Source: Candidatus Cloacimonadales bacterium (lineage in GTDB: Bacteria > Cloacimonadota > Cloacimonadia > Cloacimonadales > TCS61). Taken from it: a stretch of 42,310 nt of DNA. Numbering within the stretch: position 1 is the stretch's first letter; each line of letters starts with the position of its first letter. Where the stretch lies: positions 1-42,310 of the forward strand of contig JAUSOT010000096.1 in the NCBI GenBank assembly GCA_030656075.1, given 5' to 3'. Made by a program: the position numbers and the translations under genes. Below, in pieces: positions 6,712-16,390 of the stretch. The notes under the pieces are model-generated. The model had not been told where the DNA came from. It searched no databases and was given only the letters and a program-made list of their open reading frames with translations.

Positions 6712-8808
6712 ATGCCGATAAAAGATTTTTTGCTTGAACTGGGAGTGGAAGAAATTCCAGCCGGTTACATTGCTGCTGCGATCAATAAAATAGAAGAACA
6801 TTTCAGAAAGGGTTTAGCAGCAAAGAAGCTGTCTTTTTCCAACCTCAAAACATTCAGCACACCACGCCGCTTTGCCATCAAAATTACCGATTTGCAGACG
6901 AAGCAGAGCGACGAGATCATCGAAAGGATCGGTCCCGCCAAAACTGCTGCTTATGATGCGGAAGGCAATCTGACCAAAGCTGCGCTGGGTTTTTTGCGTG
7001 GTGCAAATGCCAATCCTGAAGACATCTTTTTGGTCGAATCCACCAAAGGCGAGAAAATTGCTGTCAAAAAAGAAATTGCCGGACAGGAAACTGCCGAAAT
7101 TATCAAACAGTTGATCGTAGAAATTATCGAAAATATCTCCTTTCCCAAATCGATGAAATGGGGAAGTTCTTCGCTTAATTTTGCCCGGCCTATCCGTTGG
7201 CTGCTGGTTTTGTTTGGAAACGAAGTTATTCCTTTGGATTTTCAGGGAATTCAATCCAATAATATTTCTTTTGGAAATCGCTGGCAAAGACTGGAAAATC
7301 CGGTGGAAATAAACTCCATCGAAGAATATGAAGAAAAACTGGAATCGGTGTTTGTGATTGCCGATCGAGATAAACGGAAAACATTAATTCAAAAGCAGAT
7401 AGACGAGTTATTCTCAAATACCAATGATCAGATCGTTACTGATGAAAACTTGCTGGAAATCGTTACTGATTTGGTGGAATATCCCACCGCGGTAATCGCC
7501 AATTTCAGCGAAAATTATCTGCAGCTTCCGCAAAAAGTGATTACTTCCACGCTTTCTCAGCATCAGAAATATTTTGCTGTGCAGGATGCCAAGGGCGACA
7601 TCACCAATAAATTCGTCTTCATTTCCAATGGAGACAAAAAATATTCGGAACTGATCAAACTGGGAAATGAAAAAGTCATCACCGCCCGGCTGGAAGATGC
7701 CGGTTTCTTTTTTAAAGAGGATACAAGCGTTTCTTTGGAAAGCTTCGTTCCCAAGTTGGCTGAAGTTACTTTCCAGGAACAGCTTGGATCACTTTTGGAA
7801 AAAACCGAACGACTGAAAAATATCGTAGATTTCATCTCAAAAAAAATAAACGCAAATACCGAAATAAATGTTTCTGCACAGCGAGCTGCCTTCCTGTGCA
7901 AAGCCGACCTGGTTACTCAAATGCTGGGCGAAAAAGAATTCACTAAACTTCAAGGCTACATGGGCCGGGAATATGCTGTCAAAAGTGGTGAAAGTTTGGA
8001 AGTTGCCAAGGCGATCTATGAACATTATCTACCGCGCGGAGAGCGAGACGAATTGCCTGCTTCCATTGCTGGAGCTATCCTCGCCATTGCTGATAAAATG
8101 GACACAGTTTGTGGAATAATCGGCGTTGATATGATCCCGACCGGTTCCAGAGATCCTTTTGCTCTGCGCCGCGCTGCCAACGGCATCGTGCAGACCATCG
8201 ATAAATTCGATTTCGAGTTAAATCTGTCAGATTTAATCTATAGTACTTTTAAAGTTTTAAAAGACAAACTTCCCAAAGAAAATAATAATCTTGAATTCGT
8301 GATCGATTTCTTTAAACAACGGGTGGAGTGGCTGCTTAAACAGAAAGACATCGATTATGACGTGATCGAAAGCGTGATGCATATCGACCATAATAACATT
8401 CCCGACCTGGTTCATCGAGCTCTGGCTTTGCAGAATTTTAAGAAGCGGGAAGATTTCATCAAACTGGTGTTGGGTTTCAAACGGGTTTCCAATATCATTT
8501 CCGAAGTAAAAAATATAACAGAAATTCAACCGGAATTGCTTTCTGAAAAATCAGAACTGAAGTTGTACAAGGAATATTTGATCCTTTTTGCCCAAACAAA
8601 CGACTTGCTTATTTCCAAGTCTTATGAACAAATCCTGGAAAAACTGGTGAAATACGGTAAGACCATCGACCGGTTTTTCGATGATGTGCTGGTGAATGTG
8701 GACGAAGAAGCGATTCGTTCTAACCGCTATAACCTGCTTTTCAAAATCCGCGCTCTTTTCCTGCAGGTTGCGGATATTTCCAAGATTGTTGTAGATAACG
8801 AAAAATAA
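6712..8808 (+). CDS. glyS: Glycyl-tRNA synthetase beta subunit
   Basis: 698 aa, the normal size for GlyS of the tetrameric alpha2-beta2 enzyme. The N-terminus DFLLELGVEEIPAGY and the following TPRRFAIKI, FPKSMKW and RPIRWLLVL segments are diagnostic. The HD-like middle region includes LGEKEFTKLQGYMGREYA and DKMDTVCGIIGVDMIPTGSRDPFALRR, and the C-terminus looks like the anticodon-binding region. The beta subunit works only with GlyQ (alpha), which is usually immediately upstream. No glyQ is in this window, so it must be elsewhere. The ribosome site GGGGTAAGG precedes ATG 6712. The aminotransferase gene follows after 10 bp and is probably co-transcribed. Confidence 0.97.
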   Translation: MPIKDFLLELGVEEIPAGYIAAAINKIEEHFRKGLAAKKLSFSNLKTFSTPRRFAIKITDLQTKQSDEIIERIGPAKTAAYDAEGNLTKAALGFLRGANANPEDIFLVESTKGEKIAVKKEIAGQETAEIIKQLIVEIIENISFPKSMKWGSSSLNFARPIRWLLVLFGNEVIPLDFQGIQSNNISFGNRWQRLENPVEINSIEEYEEKLESVFVIADRDKRKTLIQKQIDELFSNTNDQIVTDENLLEIVTDLVEYPTAVIANFSENYLQLPQKVITSTLSQHQKYFAVQDAKGDITNKFVFISNGDKKYSELIKLGNEKVITARLEDAGFFFKEDTSVSLESFVPKLAEVTFQEQLGSLLEKTERLKNIVDFISKKINANTEINVSAQRAAFLCKADLVTQMLGEKEFTKLQGYMGREYAVKSGESLEVAKAIYEHYLPRGERDELPASIAGAILAIADKMDTVCGIIGVDMIPTGSRDPFALRRAANGIVQTIDKFDFELNLSDLIYSTFKVLKDKLPKENNNLEFVIDFFKQRVEWLLKQKDIDYDVIESVMHIDHNNIPDLVHRALALQNFKKREDFIKLVLGFKRVSNIISEVKNITEIQPELLSEKSELKLYKEYLILFAQTNDLLISKSYEQILEKLVKYGKTIDRFFDDVLVNVDEEAIRSNRYNLLFKIRALFLQVADISKIVVDNEK

Positions 8809-8818
8809 AGAGGATATT

Positions 8819-10024
8819 ATGAGTTTCCAGATTTCTCACAGAGCGAAGGCGATAAAACCTTCACCTACTCTCACTGTTTCCGCTCTGGCCAAGAAGATGA
8901 GGTCGGAAGGAATCGATGTGATCAATTTTGGGGTTGGCGAGCCGGATTTCAATACACCGGACTACATCAAGAATGCAGCGATCAAGGCAATTAACGACAA
9001 CTTTACACGTTATACGGAATCTTCCGGTATCCTTGAATTACGACAAGCGATTGCTGCCAAACTGAAACGCGATAACAACATCGATTGCAATCCGCAGGAT
9101 ATTCTGGTTTCGCCGGGTGCCAAAGCTTCCATTACTGCTGTACTCATGACGATTTGCGATCCGCGCGACGAAATTTTGATTCCTTCTCCCTATTGGGTCA
9201 GCTATACATCCCTGGTGGAAATGGTCGATGCCTTCCCGATTTTACTTCCCACCCGCATGGCTTCAAATTTCAAGATTTCAGCAGAACAATTAGATGAAGC
9301 ATTGACTTCGTTGAGCAATCCTAAAGCGCTGATTCTAAATTCTCCCAATAATCCGACCGGTTCTGTTTATAAGTTGAAAGAACTGGAAAAAATAGCTGAA
9401 GTCTGCCGGAAACATGATATAATGATCATTTCCGATGAAATATATGAAAAACTGATTTATGATGGAATGAAACATGTCTCGATTGCGTCTATCAGTGATG
9501 AAGTTCGTGAACGGACAATTTTGATAAACGGAGTTTCCAAAGCCTATGCGATGACCGGCTGGCGGTTGGGTTATGCTGCCGGTCCCACCGAGATCATAAA
9601 GCGGGCAGCCAGAATTCAAAGTCACACAACTTCCTGTGTAAATTCGATCACTCAGAAAGCTGCCGTTGTGGCTCTGAATGAATGTGATGGAAGTGTTGAA
9701 AGAATGCGTAATGAATTCGAGAAACGCCGCAATTTCCTGGTAGATGAATTGAATAAAATTCCCAACGTGAAGTGTAGTATGCCGCATGGCGCTTTTTATA
9801 CGATGCCGAGTATCTCGTATTATTTGCACAATAATAATCTTGGCATCAAGAATTCTGTGCAGATGTGCGAATATATTTTAAAGGAATATCATGTGGCAAT
9901 TGTGGCGGGATCAGCTTTTGGAGCAGATAAATTCGTACGATTTTCTTATGCAACGAGCCTGGAAAATATTAAGGAAGGCGTGAACAGATTTAAGAACGCA
10001 CTTCTAAATTGTGTGAAGCATTGA
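8819..10024 (+). CDS. aspC: Class I PLP-dependent aminotransferase, aspartate aminotransferase type
   Basis: 401 aa, the usual length for the Thermus/Bacillus-type aspartate aminotransferase. Visible features are INFGVGEPDFNTP near the N-terminus, NSPNNPTG (PLP-contacting Asn), IISDEIYE (Asp206 and Tyr209 at the cofactor), and NGVSKAYAMTGWRLGYA with the Schiff-base Lys241. The C-terminal domain ends with VAIVAGSAFGADKFVRFSYA, which carries the substrate-carboxylate Arg region. It would interconvert aspartate/2-oxoglutarate with oxaloacetate/glutamate. Exact amino-donor range cannot be read from sequence. It is separated from glyS by 10 bp with AGAGGA as ribosome site. Confidence 0.93.
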   Translation: MSFQISHRAKAIKPSPTLTVSALAKKMRSEGIDVINFGVGEPDFNTPDYIKNAAIKAINDNFTRYTESSGILELRQAIAAKLKRDNNIDCNPQDILVSPGAKASITAVLMTICDPRDEILIPSPYWVSYTSLVEMVDAFPILLPTRMASNFKISAEQLDEALTSLSNPKALILNSPNNPTGSVYKLKELEKIAEVCRKHDIMIISDEIYEKLIYDGMKHVSIASISDEVRERTILINGVSKAYAMTGWRLGYAAGPTEIIKRAARIQSHTTSCVNSITQKAAVVALNECDGSVERMRNEFEKRRNFLVDELNKIPNVKCSMPHGAFYTMPSISYYLHNNNLGIKNSVQMCEYILKEYHVAIVAGSAFGADKFVRFSYATSLENIKEGVNRFKNALLNCVKH

Positions 10025-10084
10025 GCAACGATAAAATGAAACAACCATGTTTGAGAAACACACAGGAGGATGATTTAATTGGCA

Positions 10085-10121
10085 AACCCCCTGTGTCCCC
10101 CTTGACATGGGGAGAATAAGG
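10085..10121 (+). repeat. 37-nt palindromic repeat of the AACCCCCT...AAGG family
   Basis: AACCCCCTGTGTCCCCC-loop-GGGGAGAATAAGG. The reverse complement of 33480-33516 matches it at 32 of 37 positions, with all differences in the loop. The repeat at 24715-24751 has the same length and plan. Confidence 0.8.
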
Positions 10122-10144
10122 AAAAAGGACATTTTTGTAATCAT

Positions 10145-10357
10145 ATGAAAAGTGATTTTCGAGAAGAAATAGCCAGAAGAAAACAGGAAAGACGGCGTCA
10201 GAGTTCCAATACCTGGGTCAATATGTTTCTCCGAATTCTGTTATTTGCAGCGATCATCATTGTCATCCGGCATTTCGGCAAGATCCGCGCCGAAAAGATT
10301 GGCGTTATGCTGCAATCTCATACAGCTGATACAACAGAAGTTATAGAAGATAAATAG
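10145..10357 (+). CDS. Small single-pass membrane protein of unknown function
   Basis: 70 aa. A strongly basic N-terminus (REEIARRKQERRRQ) is followed by one hydrophobic helix (MFLRILLFAAIIIVIRHF) and a short acidic tail. The charge pattern predicts an N-in inner-membrane protein. I do not recognise a family. No clear ribosome site precedes the ATG, but the coding composition fits the neighbours, and it sits 120 bp after the aminotransferase and 31 bp before the kinase gene. Function is unknown. Confidence 0.6.
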   Translation: MKSDFREEIARRKQERRRQSSNTWVNMFLRILLFAAIIIVIRHFGKIRAEKIGVMLQSHTADTTEVIEDK

Positions 10358-10388
10358 TCAAAATTGAATTGGTAAATAGGAAAAATAA

Positions 10389-11285
10389 TTGAAACTGGTG
10401 ATTGTTGGTTCAGTTGCGCTGGATGCCGTGAAAACACCTTACGGAGAAGTAGAAAATGTACTGGGCGGCTCGGCAGTCTATGCCTCTATCGCCAGTATAA
10501 ATTTTTGTGAAACAGGCATAGTCGGCGTGGTGGGAAGAGACTTTCCGCAAGAGCATATCGAACTTCTGAAAGAAGACGGCATCTGCCTGGAAGGTTTGCA
10601 GAAAAAAGCTGGAAAAACCTTCTTCTGGAAAGGTGTTTATAACAATCTGAATAACGCGGAAACTCTCGATACACAACTGAATGTCTTTGCCGATTTCAAT
10701 CCCGTCATTCCCGAAAACTATCGGAACTGTGATTTTCTGTTTCTGGGAAATATCGATCCTATTCTGCAAATGCAAGTTCTGGATCAAGTCAAAAATCCGG
10801 TTTTAACGGCGATGGATACCATGAATTTCTGGATCACCGGCAAACGTCCGGAACTTTTGGAAGTGATCAAACGGATCGATGTTCTGTTCATCAATGAAGA
10901 AGAGATCCACATGCTGACGGAAGAGAAAAATATTCTGAAGGCAGCACAAATAGCCCAGGATATGGGTCCCAAACTGATTGTGATAAAACGTGGGGAATAC
11001 GGAGCTTTGGCCTACAGCAGAGATTTTCTATTTTTCAGTCCGGTTTTTCCAGTCCTGGATGTGGTCGATCCCACCGGAGCGGGAGATTCTTTTGCCGGAG
11101 GTTTCATGGGCTATCTGGCTGCATCCGGAAAAGTGGATTATCCGGAAATTCGGAAAGCCATGATGTATGGAACGGTCACGGCTTCTCTCACCGTCGAAGA
11201 TTTCAGTTTAAATAAATTGAAAAATGCTGACAGAAAATTCATCGAGGATCGCCTTCAAAAGCTAAGAGAATATGTTGAGTTTTAA
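10389..11285 (+). CDS. PfkB/ribokinase-family carbohydrate or nucleoside kinase
   Basis: 298 aa starting at TTG, with AGGAAAA placed correctly upstream. Family marks are the N-terminal VLGGSAVYAS (GG substrate-binding motif), GVVGRDFP, and the C-terminal signature DPTGAGDSFAGGFMGYL (residues 227-240). The last includes the anion hole and catalytic base Asp233. It phosphorylates a small hydroxylated substrate with ATP. The substrate cannot be fixed from sequence, and no sugar transporter or isomerase lies nearby. Similar PfkB proteins act on ribose, fructose, adenosine or 2-keto-3-deoxygluconate. The 279 bp after it are AT-rich with no gene seen. Confidence 0.88.
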   Translation: MKLVIVGSVALDAVKTPYGEVENVLGGSAVYASIASINFCETGIVGVVGRDFPQEHIELLKEDGICLEGLQKKAGKTFFWKGVYNNLNNAETLDTQLNVFADFNPVIPENYRNCDFLFLGNIDPILQMQVLDQVKNPVLTAMDTMNFWITGKRPELLEVIKRIDVLFINEEEIHMLTEEKNILKAAQIAQDMGPKLIVIKRGEYGALAYSRDFLFFSPVFPVLDVVDPTGAGDSFAGGFMGYLAASGKVDYPEIRKAMMYGTVTASLTVEDFSLNKLKNADRKFIEDRLQKLREYVEF

Positions 11286-11564
11286 TAAAACTATAATTTA
11301 CATCAATATTATTGAATTATTTGATAACTGTGTCGGAATGCCACACCAAACTGTAGAAATATTTCCGCAATTTTCCTCCCTGCCAAACTACCATTTTCAG
11401 GTGAAATATTTTTCCGTTACATTGTTTTAATGTTTTATTAAATAATAAGATATGAAAAAGTTAAAACCAATTCATGAAATTCCGTTGTCGGTTGATTTTT
11501 TAAGGAATGTAACTTGCATTTAATGTTTGAGAAAGTTGTAGTTTTTTTTTAGGGGGCGGATATA

Positions 11565-12386
11565 ATGAAGTGGAGGATTTTAAACTCCGGCAAGTGTGGT
11601 TCAGCCGAAAATATGGCGATCGACGAAGCCATATTAAGCGGTATTATCAAAGGAACCTCGCTGCCTACAATCCGTTTCTATGATTGGCAATCTTCCACGG
11701 CTTCCTGCGGGTATAATCAAATTGCCGAAAAAGAGGTTGATTTCGCAGCTTTGCAGAAATTTGGTTTCGGCTTTGTACGTCGTCCTACCGGTGGAAGATT
11801 AGTTTTGCACGATCACGAAGTAACTTATGCAGTAATAGTTCCCATTTCAGGAAAACTGGATGGCAATGTAACGGAATCATATTCGGAGATCAGTAGAGCG
11901 CTGGCTACCGGTCTCAAAATTCTGGGGATCGAGGTGGAACTGGAAAAGGGAAATCTCAGTTCTGCTCATCAACGACAGGAAGCTAATCCCTGCTTTGCCA
12001 GCAGTTCCAGGTATGAACTGGCTTATCGAAATAAAAAAATCGTCGGCAGCGCTCAAGTGCGAAAAAGTGGCGTTCTATTACAACATGGCTCGATCCTGCT
12101 GAATTATAATCAGAGTAAATTGGCAAATATAATACCGGGATTATCGGAAGCAGAAAGAAACCGACTCTCGAATTATCTCGCCAATAAAACTATCGCCATC
12201 AACGAAATACTGGAGCAACCTGCATCGTATGAAGATGCTGTGCTGGCTTTAACTGCCGGCTTTGAGAAAACCTGGCTGTTTGATACTTTTGCAGCTTGTA
12301 AAGATATTGATATTGATGAAAGAAACGAAGTATTAAGGCTGATGAACAGTAAATACTTGACAGATGAATGGAATAAAAGAAAATAA
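11565..12386 (+). CDS. lipM: LipM-like octanoyltransferase / lipoate-protein ligase family protein
   Basis: 273 aa of the biotin/lipoate protein ligase catalytic fold. Motifs are RRPTGGRLVLHDHEVTYAV (substrate loop), NPCFASSSRYEL with Cys143, and KKIVGSAQVRKSGVLLQHGSI with the conserved Lys158. The Cys upstream of the GSAQ motif is the arrangement of the LipM-type octanoyl-ACP:protein transferase, whose catalytic Cys forms an acyl-enzyme, rather than of LplA ligases. It would load octanoate onto lipoyl domains of GcvH or 2-oxoacid dehydrogenases, preceding LipA. No lipA or gcvH is nearby. The ribosome site AGGGGGCGG is strong. A simple lipoate ligase remains possible. Confidence 0.85.
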   Translation: MKWRILNSGKCGSAENMAIDEAILSGIIKGTSLPTIRFYDWQSSTASCGYNQIAEKEVDFAALQKFGFGFVRRPTGGRLVLHDHEVTYAVIVPISGKLDGNVTESYSEISRALATGLKILGIEVELEKGNLSSAHQRQEANPCFASSSRYELAYRNKKIVGSAQVRKSGVLLQHGSILLNYNQSKLANIIPGLSEAERNRLSNYLANKTIAINEILEQPASYEDAVLALTAGFEKTWLFDTFAACKDIDIDERNEVLRLMNSKYLTDEWNKRK

Positions 12387-12418
12387 AATAGAGAAAAAGG
12401 GAAGTGTCTAAAAAAAAA

Positions 12419-12448
12419 TTGACACGATTTTTCTCGTATTTATTTTTG
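12419..12448 (+). promoter_or_regulatory. Promoter candidate for the TonB receptor operon
   Basis: A perfect TTGACA at 12419-12424 is followed after 16 bases by TATTTTTG. This reads both as a weak sigma70 -10 (TATTTT) and as the Bacteroidetes-type -7 element TAnnTTTG. It is ~40 bp upstream of the receptor start, in the only sizable gap before the eight-gene operon. Confidence 0.5.
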
Positions 12449-12485
12449 TTTGAAGCGAAATTATTAATCATAGGGGGAGATTTCG

Positions 12486-15400
12486 ATGCAAAGAAAAATT
12501 CTTTTTTTGCTGATTGCGACGATGCTGATAAGTACTTCGTTATTTGCGGGTACTACAGGAAAACTGGCTGGTAAAGTTACCGATGATAAGGGAAATGCAA
12601 TCCCATTTGCACAAATCGTTTTAGAGGGCCCTGAAATTGGTGCAGAAACCAAGGAAAATGGTTATTATATTATTATCAATATTCCTCCGGGCGATTATAC
12701 TGTGGCTTGTATGCGTCAAAGTTTCCAAACTCAAAAATCCACAGGAGTTAAAATCAATCTCGATTTAACTACGATTCAAAACTTTACATTAGTTACCCAG
12801 GCTGTTGAGATTATTGGTATTAAAGTAACAGAAGCAGTTGTCGACAAGGTTCAACCAACTAAAACCGGTTCAGGACTGTCGATTTCTGCGGAAAGTATCG
12901 AAAATGTAGCTGTAACCGACCTGGCAGGAATCATTGCTATCCAGCCGGGTGTTTCTATTACTAACGGCGAAGTACACTTCCGGGGAGGTAGAGGCAACGA
13001 AGTATCATATACTGTGGATGGTATGTCAGTTTCCGACCCGGTGGACGGCGGAGCTGCCCTCACAGTCGATATGGATGCCGTTGCTTTTACTGACGTTAAA
13101 ACCGGTGGTTTCACTGCCGAATATGGCAACGCTCAATCCGGTATTGTGAACATCATCACAAGATCCGGTTCAGATGTTTATACCGGAAAGATCGAAGGAA
13201 TTTCCGATCATTTGATTCCCGATTCCTACAATTCCAACGAGGATGAAATCAAATTCACCTTGGGCGGTCCGGTCTTGGGTCCAATTGCGCCATCTCTAAA
13301 AAATAAATTCACTTTCTTTGTAAACGGTAGTGGCAGTTGGTATGATGGCAGGTATTATAAAGAATATAAAAATGATCCTGTTGAGGAGTTGAAATACCTG
13401 ACGATCCAGAACTTTGAACCGAACGATCCTTATGCCGGCAGAAAAGATTTTATCGGTTTTGATCGGGGTAACAGAAATTATAATGACTATAATGCAAATG
13501 CAAAATTTAAGTACGAAATAAATAAACTGGCAAATCTGACTTTCTCCGTCCGGGGCGATAAATCAATTTGGAAACCCTTTAATTATTCCTGGAAATATTC
13601 TCTTGATCATTATCAAGCTTTAGAAAACAATCAGATTCAATATGCTATGACCTATGATCATACTTTTAATTCGCAGACGAACCTGAAAGTGAAAGCCAGC
13701 TACTATCATAAAGATATTGTACGCGGTCCTATCGGTTTAAACCTGGACGACTTCTTTGTATTAGATGAAGCTAATTTCGATTCATTAGCTACCAATGACA
13801 TGAATGAATGTACAGGTATCGATTATCTTACTGATTTAGATAACCCTGGTGTAATTGGTGATGAGAGGATTTACGACTGGACGATCACGTCGGACGGAAT
13901 AGAAAAAGAGCTTAGTAAATATACAAATTTTGTAAGACCGGGCTCTATTTTTGGTTTCTTCCAGGATGACGAAAACAGCATTTTCAATCTACGTACCGAT
14001 TTTGAATACCAGCTCAACCAGATCCACGGTTTTAAAACCGGATTCGAATTGATTAAACACAACATTAAGAAAAACCAGGTAACCTCTCCCTGGGTTTTAG
14101 ACAAAACTCGTTACGATCGATATTTGTCTAATGCTACTCCAACCTACTGGTTTTATGATTTCTCTACCGCCAACGCAGATTCTATCGATATTTACGTAAA
14201 CCGTTACGACTTGGATATTAAACCAAATTCAACTGTTTACTATACGAATACTGCTCCGGGAGATGAACTGATCAATAAATACTTTAAAGCCAACACCTAT
14301 AACTTGGATGATTATTACGCAGCCACTAAAGCTGCTTCGGGAAATACGGATGGTTACGAAGCCAATCCTATCCAGGGTGCGTTTTATCTGCAGGATAAAA
14401 TGGAATGGGAAGGCATGATCGTTAATGCCGGCTTGCGTTTTGACTTCTGGTATCTCGGTGAAAGATATAAGATTATCCGAGATGGCGGAATCGCTTCCTG
14501 GGAAGATTTTGATAAAGATGAAAGATTCCAGATGATGGTTTCTCCCCGTCTTGGTGTTTCTCATCCCATTTCCGAAACTGCTGTGATGCACTTTGCTTAC
14601 AACTACCAGAACCAACTTCCGCAAATGCAATATATTTTCACCACACAAACCTGGGAAGATGCTATCACCAGCAACCAGAATATCGTAGTTGGTACTCCCG
14701 ATCTGAAACCTCAGATCACGGTTACCTATGAAGTTGGTTTGCAAAAGTCGTTCGGCGATTATTATGTAATGGATATTCAGGCGTACTACAAAAATATCTA
14801 TAATTATGTGAGTACGAAAGAAGTAGCTGATACATCAGACAGTAACGTTACATGGTATAAATATATTTCTGAAGACTATGGTAGCGCCCGAGGTATCGAC
14901 TTGAACCTGGAAAGAAGTTTATATGGCAATATCATGGGATCGGTTTCCTACTCTCTGGCCTGGGCTAATGGGAACAACTCCGATACGGTCATTCAAACCG
15001 AAACGACCAACCTGAGAGAATTTCCGCTGGATTGGGATATGCGTCACAACTTCAGCCTCAGCCTCACTTTCACCGTTCCCAAAGATGAAGATTTCACGAT
15101 TCCTTTCACAGATATCACAACGCCGAAATTCATCACCGATGATTTCTCTATGAACTTCTTTTATAACATTGCCAGCGGAACGCCCTATACACCAACAACT
15201 CAGGAAAATAGACCCATGGATACAAATAGTAAGCTGAAACCATTTACCGAAAATGCCAACTTCCGCGTTAGCAAAAAAATCTGGCTAAATGACAAGACGA
15301 ATTTTAAGGCATATTTCCTGGTCGAAAACCTGTTTAATCGCAGAAATGTTTATGGTGTCTATTCTTACACAGGTTCTCCGTATTATGATGGAGCCAATAT

Positions 15401-15530
15401 CAGCGAACCTAACATCAACCCGCCTTACACTGCCGAGGAAGTTCAATATGTTCACGACCTCTCCACTATGAATCCGGGAAATGTCAGCCAGGGTCGCACC
15501 TACACATTCGGTGTTTCTTTCAATTTCTAA
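12486..15530 (+). CDS. TonB-dependent outer-membrane receptor with N-terminal carboxypeptidase-regulatory-like domain
   Basis: 1014 aa. It has a signal peptide (ILFLLIATMLISTSLFAG), a CarboxypepD_reg-like beta-sandwich (GKLAGKVTDDKGNAIPFAQI to PPGDYTV), and a plug domain (VTDLAGIIAIQPGVSI, HFRGGRGNEVSYTVDGMSV, GFTAEYGNAQSGIVNIITRSG). A large beta-barrel follows, ending in RTYTFGVSFNF with the C-terminal Phe of outer-membrane proteins. It would import, or sense, an unknown large substrate using the proton motive force relayed by the ExbB/ExbD/TonB genes directly downstream. The substrate is not evident, and no SusD-like partner is present. ATG 12486 follows GGGGGAGA. First gene of the operon. 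Confidence 0.92.
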   Translation: MQRKILFLLIATMLISTSLFAGTTGKLAGKVTDDKGNAIPFAQIVLEGPEIGAETKENGYYIIINIPPGDYTVACMRQSFQTQKSTGVKINLDLTTIQNFTLVTQAVEIIGIKVTEAVVDKVQPTKTGSGLSISAESIENVAVTDLAGIIAIQPGVSITNGEVHFRGGRGNEVSYTVDGMSVSDPVDGGAALTVDMDAVAFTDVKTGGFTAEYGNAQSGIVNIITRSGSDVYTGKIEGISDHLIPDSYNSNEDEIKFTLGGPVLGPIAPSLKNKFTFFVNGSGSWYDGRYYKEYKNDPVEELKYLTIQNFEPNDPYAGRKDFIGFDRGNRNYNDYNANAKFKYEINKLANLTFSVRGDKSIWKPFNYSWKYSLDHYQALENNQIQYAMTYDHTFNSQTNLKVKASYYHKDIVRGPIGLNLDDFFVLDEANFDSLATNDMNECTGIDYLTDLDNPGVIGDERIYDWTITSDGIEKELSKYTNFVRPGSIFGFFQDDENSIFNLRTDFEYQLNQIHGFKTGFELIKHNIKKNQVTSPWVLDKTRYDRYLSNATPTYWFYDFSTANADSIDIYVNRYDLDIKPNSTVYYTNTAPGDELINKYFKANTYNLDDYYAATKAASGNTDGYEANPIQGAFYLQDKMEWEGMIVNAGLRFDFWYLGERYKIIRDGGIASWEDFDKDERFQMMVSPRLGVSHPISETAVMHFAYNYQNQLPQMQYIFTTQTWEDAITSNQNIVVGTPDLKPQITVTYEVGLQKSFGDYYVMDIQAYYKNIYNYVSTKEVADTSDSNVTWYKYISEDYGSARGIDLNLERSLYGNIMGSVSYSLAWANGNNSDTVIQTETTNLREFPLDWDMRHNFSLSLTFTVPKDEDFTIPFTDITTPKFITDDFSMNFFYNIASGTPYTPTTQENRPMDTNSKLKPFTENANFRVSKKIWLNDKTNFKAYFLVENLFNRRNVYGVYSYTGSPYYDGANISEPNINPPYTAEEVQYVHDLSTMNPGNVSQGRTYTFGVSFNF

Positions 15531-15568
15531 TGAAAAAAATAAATAAAATAGTTTAGGAGGATATAGAA

Positions 15569-16381
15569 ATGAGGAAAAGATTCTTAACCGTATTATTATT
15601 AATGGCATTGGCAAATTTCTTGCTCACCGCTCTCGCCTATGCTCAAGAAACAGCCAAAGAAACCACAGCAACCGAAGAAGTGATGGAAGGAGAAGCCATT
15701 GCAGAAGTGCCATTTGAAGAATCACCTCAAACTGGCGGATTGGAGATGTTTGCACGCAAAATAGTCGGAAGCGGCTTAGTTGACCTGTTCATTCAAGGTG
15801 GATTCGTGATGTACCCGATTCTGCTTTTATTGATCTGGGGTATTGCTACTATTATATGGAAAATAATTTCTCTCAGCTATGCCAAGATCAATTTGAAAGA
15901 ATTTTTAGATAAGCTGGTACCGCTTCTGCAAGAAAAAAAATATGCTGAAGCTACTAAATTGTGCGAAGAAACAAAAGGACCTGTTTCTGCTATTATTCAT
16001 AATGGTTTGCTTAAAGTAGATAAAGGTATCGAAGCTGTGGAAAAAGCAGTGGAAAATGCCGGTGTTATTGAAATGGCTTTTTTGGAAAAAGGTTTCATTC
16101 CGCTTTCCACTACGATTAATCTGGCACCCATGTTCGGTTTCTTTGGAACGATCGTTGGGATGATCCGTGCTTTCCGCGATATTGCTGCCGCCGGTGAAGT
16201 TGAACCTACTATCGTGGCTACCGGTATCCAGATCGCTCTGATCACAACTGCCGCCGGTCTGGCTGTGGCTATTCCCATGCAGTTCTTCAACAATATGTTC
16301 CTGGGAATGGTGGATGGTCTGGTGATGGATATGCAAAGAGGTTCCGAGAAGCTTATTGAAACCCTTGTTGAACATAAATAG
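15569..16381 (+). CDS. exbB: ExbB/TolQ/MotA-family proton channel subunit
   Basis: 270 aa. It carries an N-terminal signal-like helix and an acidic linker (QETAKETTATEEVMEGEA), then the three-helix ExbB core: GGFVMYPILLLLIWGIATIIWKI, then NLAPMFGFFGTIVGMIRAF and IVATGIQIALITTAAGLAVAIPMQ. The last two helices contain the conserved GTVxGM-like and TTAAGL-type residues lining the ion path. In the inner membrane it forms the pentameric stator energising TonB. The extra N-terminal periplasmic extension is common in Bacteroidetes-type ExbB. AGGAGG precedes the start, 38 bp after the receptor gene. Adjacent ExbD and TonB genes support ExbB over TolQ. Confidence 0.93.
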   Translation: MRKRFLTVLLLMALANFLLTALAYAQETAKETTATEEVMEGEAIAEVPFEESPQTGGLEMFARKIVGSGLVDLFIQGGFVMYPILLLLIWGIATIIWKIISLSYAKINLKEFLDKLVPLLQEKKYAEATKLCEETKGPVSAIIHNGLLKVDKGIEAVEKAVENAGVIEMAFLEKGFIPLSTTINLAPMFGFFGTIVGMIRAFRDIAAAGEVEPTIVATGIQIALITTAAGLAVAIPMQFFNNMFLGMVDGLVMDMQRGSEKLIETLVEHK

Positions 16382-16390
16382 GGGGTATTG